The notes beneath the pieces are model-generated. The model was not told the origin of the DNA. It saw only the letters and a list, made by a program, of their open reading frames with translations, and searched no databases. Shown here in pieces: positions 52,057-57,969 of a DNA stretch of 57,969 nucleotides (position 1 is its first letter; the number at the start of each line of letters is the position of its first letter). Position numbers and translations under genes: made by a program. The DNA is from an uncultured Bacilli bacterium (GTDB taxonomy: Bacteria > Bacillota_I > Bacilli_A > RF39 > UBA660): contig CAJTLN010000006.1 in the NCBI GenBank assembly GCA_910577505.1, forward strand, positions 1 to 57,969. The letters run 5' to 3'.

Positions 52057-52934
52057 AGTTCTATCTCTTCACCTTGCTTACAATACTCATAAAAACTTTC
52101 AACACTTAAACCTACTTTAGGTTTCTTATAAATATAACAATGTAATCTTTCATTCTCATAATTATTATTTATTTTAACTACAAACTTACTCTTAACATCT
52201 TGTATTAAACTATCGAAAGTATTATATTCATATATTCCCCTATATTTCATCCAAGCATGTTCCAGCCAATAAAATTTACCATTCATTTCGTATGTCAAAA
52301 AAGTATGAGAATCATCATCGATTCCATCTTCATAATACATAAATATTGTTCTAATATTTATCTTATTATTTCTTAAATAAAACCTCTCAACCTCAACTTG
52401 ATCCCAACAAATACCAAAACCATTATTTATTATATCTTTAGCTTTTAATAGTTTATAATTATTACAATTATCTTTGTTTAAACAATTATAATACTTTCCT
52501 TCACTATCTATCCAACCATACTCTATAGAATTCATTAAGTCCATAACTTCTTCTGGTTCTAAATATTCCCAAAATCCTAACTCCCCATTAGCGGGAATTA
52601 CTTCACCAAATTTTACTGGTTTTTCTACTTTAAAACCATACCCAGCTCTTCCACGTGTTGCCCCGTATACCAATTCATTCTCTGCTATTAATTTATCTTC
52701 AAATTCTTCTGTAACCTGAACACAATCAGTAACTTCTACACTTCCCAATATAGCGCTAGTTGGATATTCTAAACCTAATGATTCAAATCTACCCAAGTAT
52801 TCAGTTTCAACATCTTTACTTGCATGAATTAAAACACGCCCTCTAAACTTTGTCTTCCAACTACGAAACTCGTACGATTTATAGCCATTAATAATTAATG
52901 AAGCCCAAGGTTGTCTTATACTTAAGACTTTCAT
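52053..52934 (-). CDS. ASCH domain fused to transglutaminase-like domain
   Basis: A 293-aa fusion. Residues 1-135 hold an ASCH domain, starting MKVLSIRQPWASLIINGYKS and FRGRVLIHASKD, the usual N-terminus of that family. Residues 150-293 resemble a transglutaminase-like fold with Cys in NGFGICWDQVEVERFYLRN, His in DDSHTFLTYEMNG and a final YWLEHAWMKYRGI. It could combine RNA or nucleotide binding with a thiol-type hydrolase (inference). The ATG at 52934 is preferred because the ASCH consensus begins MKVLSIRQP; an ATG at 52949 is in frame and would overlap the SDR gene more. It overlaps both neighbours. Confidence 0.65.
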   Translation of the reverse strand: MKVLSIRQPWASLIINGYKSYEFRSWKTKFRGRVLIHASKDVETEYLGRFESLGLEYPTSAILGSVEVTDCVQVTEEFEDKLIAENELVYGATRGRAGYGFKVEKPVKFGEVIPANGELGFWEYLEPEEVMDLMNSIEYGWIDSEGKYYNCLNKDNCNNYKLLKAKDIINNGFGICWDQVEVERFYLRNNKINIRTIFMYYEDGIDDDSHTFLTYEMNGKFYWLEHAWMKYRGIYEYNTFDSLIQDVKSKFVVKINNNYENERLHCYIYKKPKVGLSVESFYEYCKQGEEIEL

Positions 52935-52935
52935 C

Positions 52936-53667
52936 CTAGTAACCGCCATCTACTTTAATAATTTCACTATTAATATATCTTGCATCATCACTAGCTAAAA
53001 ATGCAACTACTTTAGCTATCTCTTCTGGCTCAGCAAATCTTCCTAAATATATTTTACTAGTTTCATCATCCACTAAATCTTGTGGTAAATCTTTATTCAT
53101 CTCTGTATTAACCCATCCTGGAGCAATCGAATTAACATTTATATATGGAGCAAATTGCAATGCTAAATTATGAGTTAAATTAATTAAACCAGCTTTAGAT
53201 GCATCATAATCTAAAGATGTTGGAAAGAATGCATTAATTCCATTTGTACTAGAAATATTAACTATCTTACCTCTCTTAACTTTCATCATTTCTTCCCCAA
53301 CTCTTTTAGCCACAATATAAGGACCAATTAAATTAGTATTTATTGTATCTCTAAAATCAGTTATCGTTCTATCTTCAAATTCTTTATCAATTGCAATACC
53401 AGCATTATTTACTAAAACATCAATACGTCCAAAATTATTCATAATTTCTTGAACCATTTTATCGACATCAGTTTCTTCTCTAACATCAGCTTTTATAGTT
53501 AAAGCTTTTACTCCATATTCACTCTCAACATGTTTCTTTAATTCAAATGCTCTTTCTTCCTCTTCAATATAATCAATTACAACATCATAACCACGACTTG
53601 CAAATTCTATAATAGTTGCTCTTCCTATTCCTCTTTGACTTCCTGTTACTAACGCTACCTTATTCAT
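52936..53667 (-). CDS. short-chain dehydrogenase/reductase, FabG-like
   Basis: A 243-aa SDR with the NAD(P) motif VTGSQRGIGRA, NNAG at VLVNNAGIA, catalytic Ser in NISSTNG, and YxxxK in DYDASKAGLIN. The C-terminus ends IIKVDGGY as in FabG (3-oxoacyl-ACP reductase). It could reduce a fatty-acid intermediate or another ketone; there are no other fatty-acid genes in the window. ATG after AAGGTGAAA. It shares a run of overlapping genes with GNAT and ASCH genes. Confidence 0.85.
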   Translation of the reverse strand: MNKVALVTGSQRGIGRATIIEFASRGYDVVIDYIEEEERAFELKKHVESEYGVKALTIKADVREETDVDKMVQEIMNNFGRIDVLVNNAGIAIDKEFEDRTITDFRDTINTNLIGPYIVAKRVGEEMMKVKRGKIVNISSTNGINAFFPTSLDYDASKAGLINLTHNLALQFAPYINVNSIAPGWVNTEMNKDLPQDLVDDETSKIYLGRFAEPEEIAKVVAFLASDDARYINSEIIKVDGGY

Positions 53668-53671
53668 TATT

Positions 53672-54106
53672 TCACCTTCCTATAAACTTAACATAACCAT
53701 TCTCTTTATTATAATTTAAAAATTTATAAAACTTATTAGCTACTACATTATCTTCTTCTGCTATTAAACATATAAAACTACAATCAATTTCTCTTGCTAA
53801 ATCTTCAATATACTTAAATAATTTAGTTCCTATTCCTTTTCTTCTATAATTTTCTTTAACTCTAACACTCCATATCGTCATAAAAGGCTTACACTTTTCA
53901 AATATATCTTGATGAATATTAATATAAGCAAATCCAACTATCGCTTCATCTTCCTTAGCAACAATCAACTTATAAAACTCATTATCTTTAATCTTATTAT
54001 AAGATTCTTTCATCTTACTTAAATCTGTTTTATATTCTGACTCACTATCATAAAGTTCTGCTACTATACTTAAATCTTCTTCTTTTATATCTTCAAACTT
54101 TATCAT
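53672..54106 (-). CDS. GNAT-family N-acetyltransferase
   Basis: A 144-aa GNAT protein. The acetyl-CoA loop is visible: IWSVRVKENYRRKGIGTKLFKYIEDLA (RxxGxG/A), with strands VGFAYINI and FICLIAEEDNVVANKFYKFLNY at the C-terminus. The substrate is unknown. ATG at 54106 overlaps the Nudix stop (TAATG), with GGGAGAAG upstream; the longer frame from 54127 is less likely. The compact gene set suggests a single operon of small enzymes. Confidence 0.82.
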   Translation of the reverse strand: MIKFEDIKEEDLSIVAELYDSESEYKTDLSKMKESYNKIKDNEFYKLIVAKEDEAIVGFAYINIHQDIFEKCKPFMTIWSVRVKENYRRKGIGTKLFKYIEDLAREIDCSFICLIAEEDNVVANKFYKFLNYNKENGYVKFIGR

Positions 54107-54591
54107 TAGTAAAACTTCTTCTCCCAACGACTATTTTCATCTTCTATATTCTTATCTACATAGAAAAATTCACACTTACTATCATTTAAAAATATATCTA
54201 ACATCTCTTTAAAATCATTTGCTGTTTTAGAAGATTTTATCTCTTCAATGCTCATCCAAGTATTAACACCTTCATGACTTCTTGAAATTAATTCACCACT
54301 AAAATTACTTGTTTTAAAAAACATGACTACATATCTTTTTTTCTTTTTAAAATCATACCAATCTTTAAATCCACAAGGAATAACATTATAAATATCCAAA
54401 CCAGTTTCTTCCCTAACTTCACGTATAACAGAAGGAACTAATGCTTCTCCAACATCTACATGTCCTCCAGGAAATGATATACCGTCCCAATCATTCTTAT
54501 CACGAACTTGAACTAATACCTTTTTATTCTCTTCATCAACTACCATACACATATTAGTAAGTTCAACTAACTCTAACTCATGCTTACTCAT
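54106..54591 (-). CDS. Nudix hydrolase (MutT-like)
   Basis: A 161-aa Nudix protein with a full Nudix box GGHVDVGEALVPSVIREV followed by REETGL. The outer strands MCMVVDEENKKVLVQVRDK and the Trp-containing WDGISFPGG are typical of the 8-oxo-dGTPase/MTH1 type, so nucleotide cleaning is the likely role, with uncertain substrate. ATG follows AGGAGTAATTT. The stop overlaps the GNAT start by TAATG. Confidence 0.82.
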   Translation of the reverse strand: MSKHELELVELTNMCMVVDEENKKVLVQVRDKNDWDGISFPGGHVDVGEALVPSVIREVREETGLDIYNVIPCGFKDWYDFKKKKRYVVMFFKTSNFSGELISRSHEGVNTWMSIEEIKSSKTANDFKEMLDIFLNDSKCEFFYVDKNIEDENSRWEKKFY

Positions 54592-54600
54592 AAATTACTC

Positions 54601-55155
54601 CTATAAATGATTTAATAATTCACTAAACTCATTATAATTAGATTCACTATTTAAATGTCCCCCACCACTAATAATAATTTGTTTATCAGTAATAGCGTCA
54701 GCAAACTCTTTCTCAGCATTATAATTTACATAAGGATCATTATCAGAATAATAACAAATTATATCACTTACATATTTTTTAACATCACTTAGATTATCAA
54801 AATACATTGATTCATTAACAGCATCATAATCAGGATCAATTCCTAAATAATTATTAAATCCACATACAAATACTACTCTTTTAACTTTTATTCTGTTCAT
54901 AACTAAAAATTTAGCAACAAATACAGGAGCTATAGAATGTGCAAATATTATTGTATCTTCATTAATAAGACCTGCATCAACATAACACTTCATTATTTTC
55001 TCCCATACTTCATAATTTTGTATACCTACTCCTGTTGGCAAATCAGGTGTATAAACTATCCCACCTTTTTCTTCGATTTTCTCTCTTAACCAAGGTATCC
55101 AATTTGAAAAAGGACTACCAAAACTACCATGCATTAAAAAATAATTACTATTCAT
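54601..55155 (-). CDS. RBBP9/YdeN-type serine hydrolase
   Basis: A 184-aa alpha/beta hydrolase of the RBBP9/YdeN family. Features: oxyanion motif FLMHGSFGSPFSNWIPWLR, then VYTPDLPTGVGIQ, nucleophile Ser in IIFAHSIAPVFVAKFL (GHSxG replaced by AHSIA), Asp in YYSDNDPYVN, and His in ISGGGHLNSES. All three triad residues are present. It is nine bases before the Nudix gene on the same strand. The ATG at 55155 (MNSNYFL) is preferred; a longer start is in frame. Substrate unknown. Confidence 0.78.
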   Translation of the reverse strand: MNSNYFLMHGSFGSPFSNWIPWLREKIEEKGGIVYTPDLPTGVGIQNYEVWEKIMKCYVDAGLINEDTIIFAHSIAPVFVAKFLVMNRIKVKRVVFVCGFNNYLGIDPDYDAVNESMYFDNLSDVKKYVSDIICYYSDNDPYVNYNAEKEFADAITDKQIIISGGGHLNSESNYNEFSELLNHL

Positions 55156-55281
55156 AATATCTCTTCTTTCCATTTCAATTATTATATCATTATTATGTCA
55201 ATAATCTATCAACAACTAAAAAATAATCCTTAATTTAATTATAAATTATTTATATAATAAACTAAAAAAAGGAGAAATATT

Positions 55282-55737
55282 ATGAGTTATATAATGAATT
55301 TAAGAAAACATATTGGTCACGAACCATTAATTGGTCTTGGAGCTACTACACTTGTATTCAATAAACAAAATGAATTATTACTAAATCTTCGTAGTGATAC
55401 TAATACTTGGGGTATTCCAGGTGGTTCTATGGAACTATATGAAACTATTGAAGAAACAGCAATTCGTGAACTAAAAGAAGAAACTAACATAACTGCTAAT
55501 AATTTAGAACTAGTTTCTGTTTTATCAGGAAAAGATTATTACTTTGAATATCCTAATGGCGATAAAATGTGTACAGTAATCGTTCTATTTAAAGTTCTAA
55601 ACTATGATGGAAAAGTAAAAGTAAATGATAATGAATCTAAATCATTAAAATTCTTCTCTCTAGATAATCTACCTATTTTAGAATCTCGTGCCAAAGCTAT
55701 AATTAATAAAATTAAAAATAAAGAAATACATATTTAA
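55282..55737 (+). CDS. Nudix hydrolase
   Basis: A 151-aa Nudix protein with the box GGSMELYETIEETAIRELKEETNI in two parts (GGSMELYETIEETAIREL, then KEETNI). It starts MSYIMNLRKHIGHEPL, as seen in the ADP-ribose/MutT-like Firmicute branch. It is transcribed away from the serine-hydrolase gene, with AAAGGAGAAA before ATG. It borders the accessory zone. No terminator is visible after it. Confidence 0.82.
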   Translation: MSYIMNLRKHIGHEPLIGLGATTLVFNKQNELLLNLRSDTNTWGIPGGSMELYETIEETAIRELKEETNITANNLELVSVLSGKDYYFEYPNGDKMCTVIVLFKVLNYDGKVKVNDNESKSLKFFSLDNLPILESRAKAIINKIKNKEIHI

Positions 55738-55761
55738 TTAATATTTATAAATAGTTATAGA

Positions 55762-55790
55762 TTGCGTATAAAACAATTGTTTGTTATAAT
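55762..55790 (+). promoter_or_regulatory. sigma-A-type promoter of the candidate toxin gene
   Basis: TTGCGT (55762-55767), 17-base spacer, TATAAT (55785-55790). Transcription should start near 55797, at the left arm of the long-range pair. Confidence 0.7.
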
Positions 55791-55855
55791 ATTTCTTAGG
55801 AACATTAGTTGTTGAGTGTCTACCGAATCTCCAATAGAGAGGAGGTTTGATAATA

Positions 55856-55948
55856 ATGAAAAAAAGAATTTTTATTATAAAAGTTCTTAGATACATTGCT
55901 ATCATTTTATTACTCCTTACCACTTTGGTAATAGCAATAAAAAAATGA
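55856..55948 (+). CDS. candidate type I toxin: 30-aa hydrophobic peptide
   Basis: Product begins MKKRIFIIKVLRY (basic), continues as one membrane helix IAIILLLLTTLVIAI, and ends KK. The size, positive N-terminus and single helix fit membrane-acting type I toxins such as Fst, TxpA or BsrG classes, though no sequence identity to these is claimed. A strong ribosome site (GAGGAGG, seven bases before ATG) can be masked by CTCC upstream (55829-55832). The mRNA 5' end pairs with its 3' end, and an antisense RNA covers the 3' side. Codons include a TGA stop. Location: between a Nudix gene and a recombination-scarred zone. Confidence 0.65.
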   Translation: MKKRIFIIKVLRYIAIILLLLTTLVIAIKK

Positions 55949-55976
55949 CACTTAATTCATCATCGAATTAAATGTC
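55947..55976 (-). terminator. terminator of the antisense RNA
   Basis: Minus-strand GACATTTAATTC / GAATTAAGTGTC hairpin followed by seven U's (39-45 of 559xx). The stem lies in the last toxin codons. On the plus strand no U run follows, so the direction is minus. Confidence 0.7.
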
Positions 55977-55992
55977 AACACAAATAATATTT

Positions 55993-56034
55993 GGGTAGAC
56001 ATTCAACATTACGAAACTGAATGTTCCCTTTTTT
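55993..56034 (+). terminator. terminator of the candidate toxin mRNA
   Basis: Hairpin GGG...ACATTCA / TGAATGT...CCC followed by six U's. Its left side also holds GGTAGACATTCAACA, which can pair with the mRNA 5' end. Confidence 0.8.
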
Positions 56035-56063
56035 ATTGTATGAAGTTTCCCTCATCTATATAC

Positions 56064-56092
56064 ATATTACCATATCTCCCCATTTTTAACAA
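56064..56092 (-). promoter_or_regulatory. sigma-A-type promoter of the antisense RNA
   Basis: Minus-strand TTGTTA (56087-56092), 17-base spacer, TAATAT (56064-56069), pointing into the toxin gene from its 3' side. Confidence 0.6.
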
Positions 56093-56199
56093 GTTATCCA
56101 TCTAAAAAATGTAATAATTTTATGATAATGTCAGTATAGTTAGTTTTTTGAAAATATCAGTAAGTAATATATAATATCTTTCCAGAAAGGAAAGATAAA

Positions 56200-56304
56200 A
56201 TAGAAGAAACGATAACATTGAACAAAGAAGAACAAAGATTAAATAATATTATTATAAAATTAATTATTAAAGAAATTAACAAAAAAACACTTGTAAAAGC
56301 TTAG
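56200..56304 (+). pseudogene. possible N-terminal remnant of an ISNCY-like transposase
   Basis: A short frame reads EETITLNKEEQRLNNII and IKEINKKTLVKA, ending in TAG. This resembles, from memory, the first helix-turn-helix region of ISNCY-type transposases, cut off at about residue 35. No normal start is clear: TTG at 56218 or an ATA at 56200 are possible, behind GGAAAG. A promoter-like TTGAAA/TATAAT pair lies upstream. The sequence that should continue the helix-turn-helix is absent. Weak support. Confidence 0.35.
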
Positions 56305-56318
56305 AAAGTCAAAAATAA

Positions 56319-56711
56319 TTAATATTCGTTATATTCAATACTTCTACATATAACTCTTAATTCACCACCTGATAAATTATAAAACGAAAGTTCTACAACT
56401 TCACCTTTCAATTTAGAAGGAACAATTTCATTCTTTTTTAATTTACCTTTCAATTCATTAAATTTAGTAAAATTATCATCAACTATTACACAATCAAAAG
56501 GAACTCCATCTCCTCCCCAAAAATTCACATTATTGTATTCAACATATATAATATCATTGAGTACAAAAGATTTATTTTTAAATTCATTTCTATCGCTCAA
56601 TAAATTAATAGTTAAAATTCCCATCAAATTATTATATGAAAAATCATTTAACCAAAAATCATGTATATATATATCATCTATACTTTTTTTATTAACATTT
56701 GTTATTTTCAA
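56319..56711 (-). CDS. orphan small protein, possible immunity protein
   Basis: A 130-aa soluble, beta-rich acidic protein with no signal peptide or membrane segment. Typical strands are MGILTINLLSD, KSFVLNDIIYVEYNNVNFWGG and VVELSFYNLSGGELRVI. The size, acidity and all-beta look suit immunity proteins of polymorphic toxin loci, but I recognise no family. The TTG start has AAGGA seven bases upstream. It is next to an unknown membrane protein and downstream of an RHS fragment, which is the only support for immunity. Confidence 0.5.
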   Translation of the reverse strand: MKITNVNKKSIDDIYIHDFWLNDFSYNNLMGILTINLLSDRNEFKNKSFVLNDIIYVEYNNVNFWGGDGVPFDCVIVDDNFTKFNELKGKLKKNEIVPSKLKGEVVELSFYNLSGGELRVICRSIEYNEY

Positions 56712-56773
56712 AACTATATCCTTCTTTCTTTTTTCAAAAATATTAGAACATAAGACTTTAGCATTTAAATTTA

Positions 56774-57322
56774 TTAAGTTATATCTTTTTTATTTATATA
56801 TTTTACATTTGGATTTTTATTTAAAATAAATGTATCTAAGGATTCAAAAACATTAAACGAACGTTTTGCTTTGCCATAAAGTTTTATAAATAAGTGATGC
56901 CTTTCACTTTTTGTTACAATATTCAAAAGTTCTCCACGTACTATAGTATTATGAATTAATCCATAGCCATTTTTTATTTCAATTGAAATAATATCATCAT
57001 ATTTTATCACTTTAAGTTTTTTCATATCAATTATATAATTATTCAATATAATATATTGAGTTATAGAACTAAATACTGGATTTAACAGTTCGTAATTAAT
57101 ACTTTCTTCTAAAGTTAAAGATTTTAATTTTTTTTGTACTAACAATATATTATTGAAATTATACACAATACATAAACATAAACAAGCCATAAAGATTAAT
57201 AATTCACTCAAATTTAATAAATCTTTCACTAAAACAAAAGTAAAAATCACACAAGGAATAATTACATCACATATAATTATAAATAAATTATGTTTTAATA
57301 TAAACTTTTTTATTTCATCCAT
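56774..57322 (-). CDS. orphan two-segment membrane protein, possible immunity protein
   Basis: A 182-aa protein with two N-terminal membrane segments (about residues 12-31 and 40-58) and a cytoplasmic domain with DDIISIEIKNGYGLIHNTI and HHLFIKLYGKAKRSFNVFE, a PH-like beta pattern. Membrane-anchored immunity proteins are common beside RHS toxins, so that is a possible role, but the family is not recognised. Ribosome site AGGTGATAGG. It lies 15 bases after the stop of the RHS fragment on the same strand. Confidence 0.5.
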   Translation of the reverse strand: MDEIKKFILKHNLFIIICDVIIPCVIFTFVLVKDLLNLSELLIFMACLCLCIVYNFNNILLVQKKLKSLTLEESINYELLNPVFSSITQYIILNNYIIDMKKLKVIKYDDIISIEIKNGYGLIHNTIVRGELLNIVTKSERHHLFIKLYGKAKRSFNVFESLDTFILNKNPNVKYINKKDIT

Positions 57323-57337
57323 CCTATCACCTACCTA

Positions 57338-57742
57338 TTATTTTTCATACTCAAATCCTATTTTTAAATGAACTCCAAAAAAATCATACTCACTAAAATC
57401 TAATCCAAAAAATCTTGAATTTTTATCACTTACATAAAATGAAGTATTACGAAACTTTATTTCTTCTATAACTGTACTAGTCTTATAAGTACGAGTAATA
57501 TAACTATACTTAGTACTATAATTATCATTAATATTTTGTTCTTCTAATCTACCTAGTAAATCATATTTATAATTAAATGTACTATTATTATTTTTTAACT
57601 TAGTTAATGAATTATCACTATTATATTCATAATTATATGTATACTTATTATTTAATTGTTCTGTCTTTTCTATAACATCATTATCCTTATCATATTCATT
57701 TATAATTCTACAAATAGTTCTACAAAAAAATACATTAAGAAT
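57338..57742 (-). pseudogene. 5'-truncated RHS/YD-repeat protein fragment
   Basis: An open frame of about 134 codons without any ATG, GTG or TTG start. It contains YD-type repeats: YTYNYEYNSDNSLTKLKN, then FNYKYDLLGRLEEQN. These match the RHS YD pattern (xYxYDxxGRLxxxx), the tail of a large secreted toxin shell. The fragment ends FSEYDFFGVHLKIGFEYEK, which may be a toxin tip remnant. A TAA just upstream (57743-57745) shows the 5' part is lost. It marks an eroded polymorphic-toxin locus. Confidence 0.65.
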
Positions 57743-57797
57743 TTATTTTAACGTATTTTAACAAATCTTAATAATACCAATATTTTGCCCACATTAT

Positions 57798-57968
57798 TTA
57801 ATCACAATATTTTTCATATGTATTTAAAGATAAAAGCCATTGTTCATTATTAATTGCCTTAGCAATTTTAATATACTCATTTCTATTACTTTCTATAAGT
57901 TCTTGATTTTTAAACATAGTAAGTCTTTTTGCTATATCTATTGCACCAGGCCAATTTATGTCTTCAAT
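57798..57968 (-). CDS. edge-truncated protein with DxNWPxA motif (DUF5071-like)
   Basis: The last 56 codons of a gene cut by the window's right edge. It reads IEDINWPGAIDIAKRLTMF, close to the DMNWPVA motif I associate with DUF5071-type, HEAT-like immunity proteins. The C-terminus QWLLSLNTYEKYCD follows. It runs in the same direction as, and 55 bases before, the RHS fragment. The identification rests on one short motif. Confidence 0.45.
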   Translation of the reverse strand: MEDINWPGAIDIAKRLTMFKNQELIESNRNEYIKIAKAINNEQWLLSLNTYEKYCD

Positions 57969-57969
57969 C

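Larger units (their letters stand above)
55945..56057 (-). ncRNA. candidate antisense antitoxin RNA
   Basis: A convergent RNA of roughly 115 bases predicted from a minus-strand promoter (56064-56092) to the terminator at 55947-55976. It is fully complementary to the toxin mRNA's 3' untranslated part, including its terminator hairpin and 3' arm of the long-range pair. This 3'-overlap design matches the RatA/TxpA and SR4/BsrG class (family knowledge). Inferred only from promoter, terminator and geometry. Confidence 0.5.

Noticed and set aside
55738..55923. 61-aa minus-strand frame over the toxin promoter
   Set aside because: It overlaps the promoter, ribosome site and toxin codons, and no ribosome site was identified for it. 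The plus-strand layout explains the sequence better.
1..57969. CRISPR arrays, tRNA, rRNA and intact insertion sequences
   Set aside because: No regular spaced repeats, cloverleaf genes, rRNA segments or complete transposase were seen by reading; only the weak remnant near 56.2 kb suggests an element.

Overview
The window is very AT-rich with dense, mostly minus-strand genes. It reads as a chromosome segment of a low-GC Gram-positive bacterium of the class Bacilli in the broad sense. Evidence for this is EzrA, YmfF/YmfH-type M16 proteins, a PrsA-type foldase lipoprotein, RecX, NrnA, Der and EngB, a glmS ribozyme in front of glmS, and a YjcZ-like microprotein. The standard genetic code fits: TGG encodes Trp and TGA is used as a stop, for example at the end of the MoxR gene. 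This argues against a Mycoplasma-type code. A gut Erysipelotrichia- or RF39-like lineage is a guess only.

Layout. 1-6.9 kb: an uncharacterised module with a DUF7192-like protein, a coiled-coil AAA+ ATPase and an unknown 441-aa protein. It is preceded by a sigma-A promoter and a structured leader with an intrinsic terminator (riboswitch-like), then a transglutaminase-like protein. 6.9-9 kb: the GTPases Der and EngB. 9-13 kb: three small helical proteins under their own promoter, an anchored PstS-like binding protein and a membrane-anchored DUF3298-like protein. 13-15.1 kb: glmS with its ribozyme. 15.1-19 kb: an envelope set, namely an anchored protein, a trypsin-fold protein lacking catalytic His and Ser, and a zinc-ribbon/HEFGH metalloprotease. 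19-29.3 kb: FtsK/SpoIIIE, YjcZ-like peptide, PrsA, RecX, NrnA, AckA, a 59-aa protein, an HEMSH protein, ThiI and a kinase-like protein. 29.4-37.1 kb: a Ca-type P-ATPase, cysteine desulfurase plus rhodanese lipoprotein, EzrA, an unknown protein and rpsD with a structured leader. 37.2-46.5 kb: an M16 pair, a beta-propeller protein, a dGTPase-like HD protein, tandem HD proteins (one copy frameshifted), a guanylate-kinase-like protein and a divergent Ppx/GppA protein. 46.6-51.6 kb: a MoxR/DUF58/VWA/TPR (Bat-type) operon behind a perfect inverted repeat. 51.6-55.7 kb: accessory enzymes (ASCH, ASCH-transglutaminase fusion, SDR, GNAT, two Nudix, serine hydrolase).

The right end (55.7-57.97 kb) is an accessory zone. 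It holds a candidate type I toxin-antitoxin locus: a 30-aa hydrophobic peptide, mRNA 5'/3' ends that pair, and a convergent antisense RNA with its own promoter and terminator. Next to it are a possible transposase N-terminal remnant, two orphan small proteins, a 5'-truncated RHS/YD-repeat fragment and an edge-cut protein with a DxNWP motif. Together these look like the eroded tail of a polymorphic-toxin/immunity locus.

The best candidates for something undescribed are the type I-like locus (55762-56092), the leader-controlled AAA+/DUF7192 module (96-4973), and the tandem HD / guanylate-kinase-like / dGTPase cluster (41513-45497). A 55-bp dispersed repeat (1-55 and 32132-32186) also stands out. 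All functional calls come from reading motifs. No database search was run.
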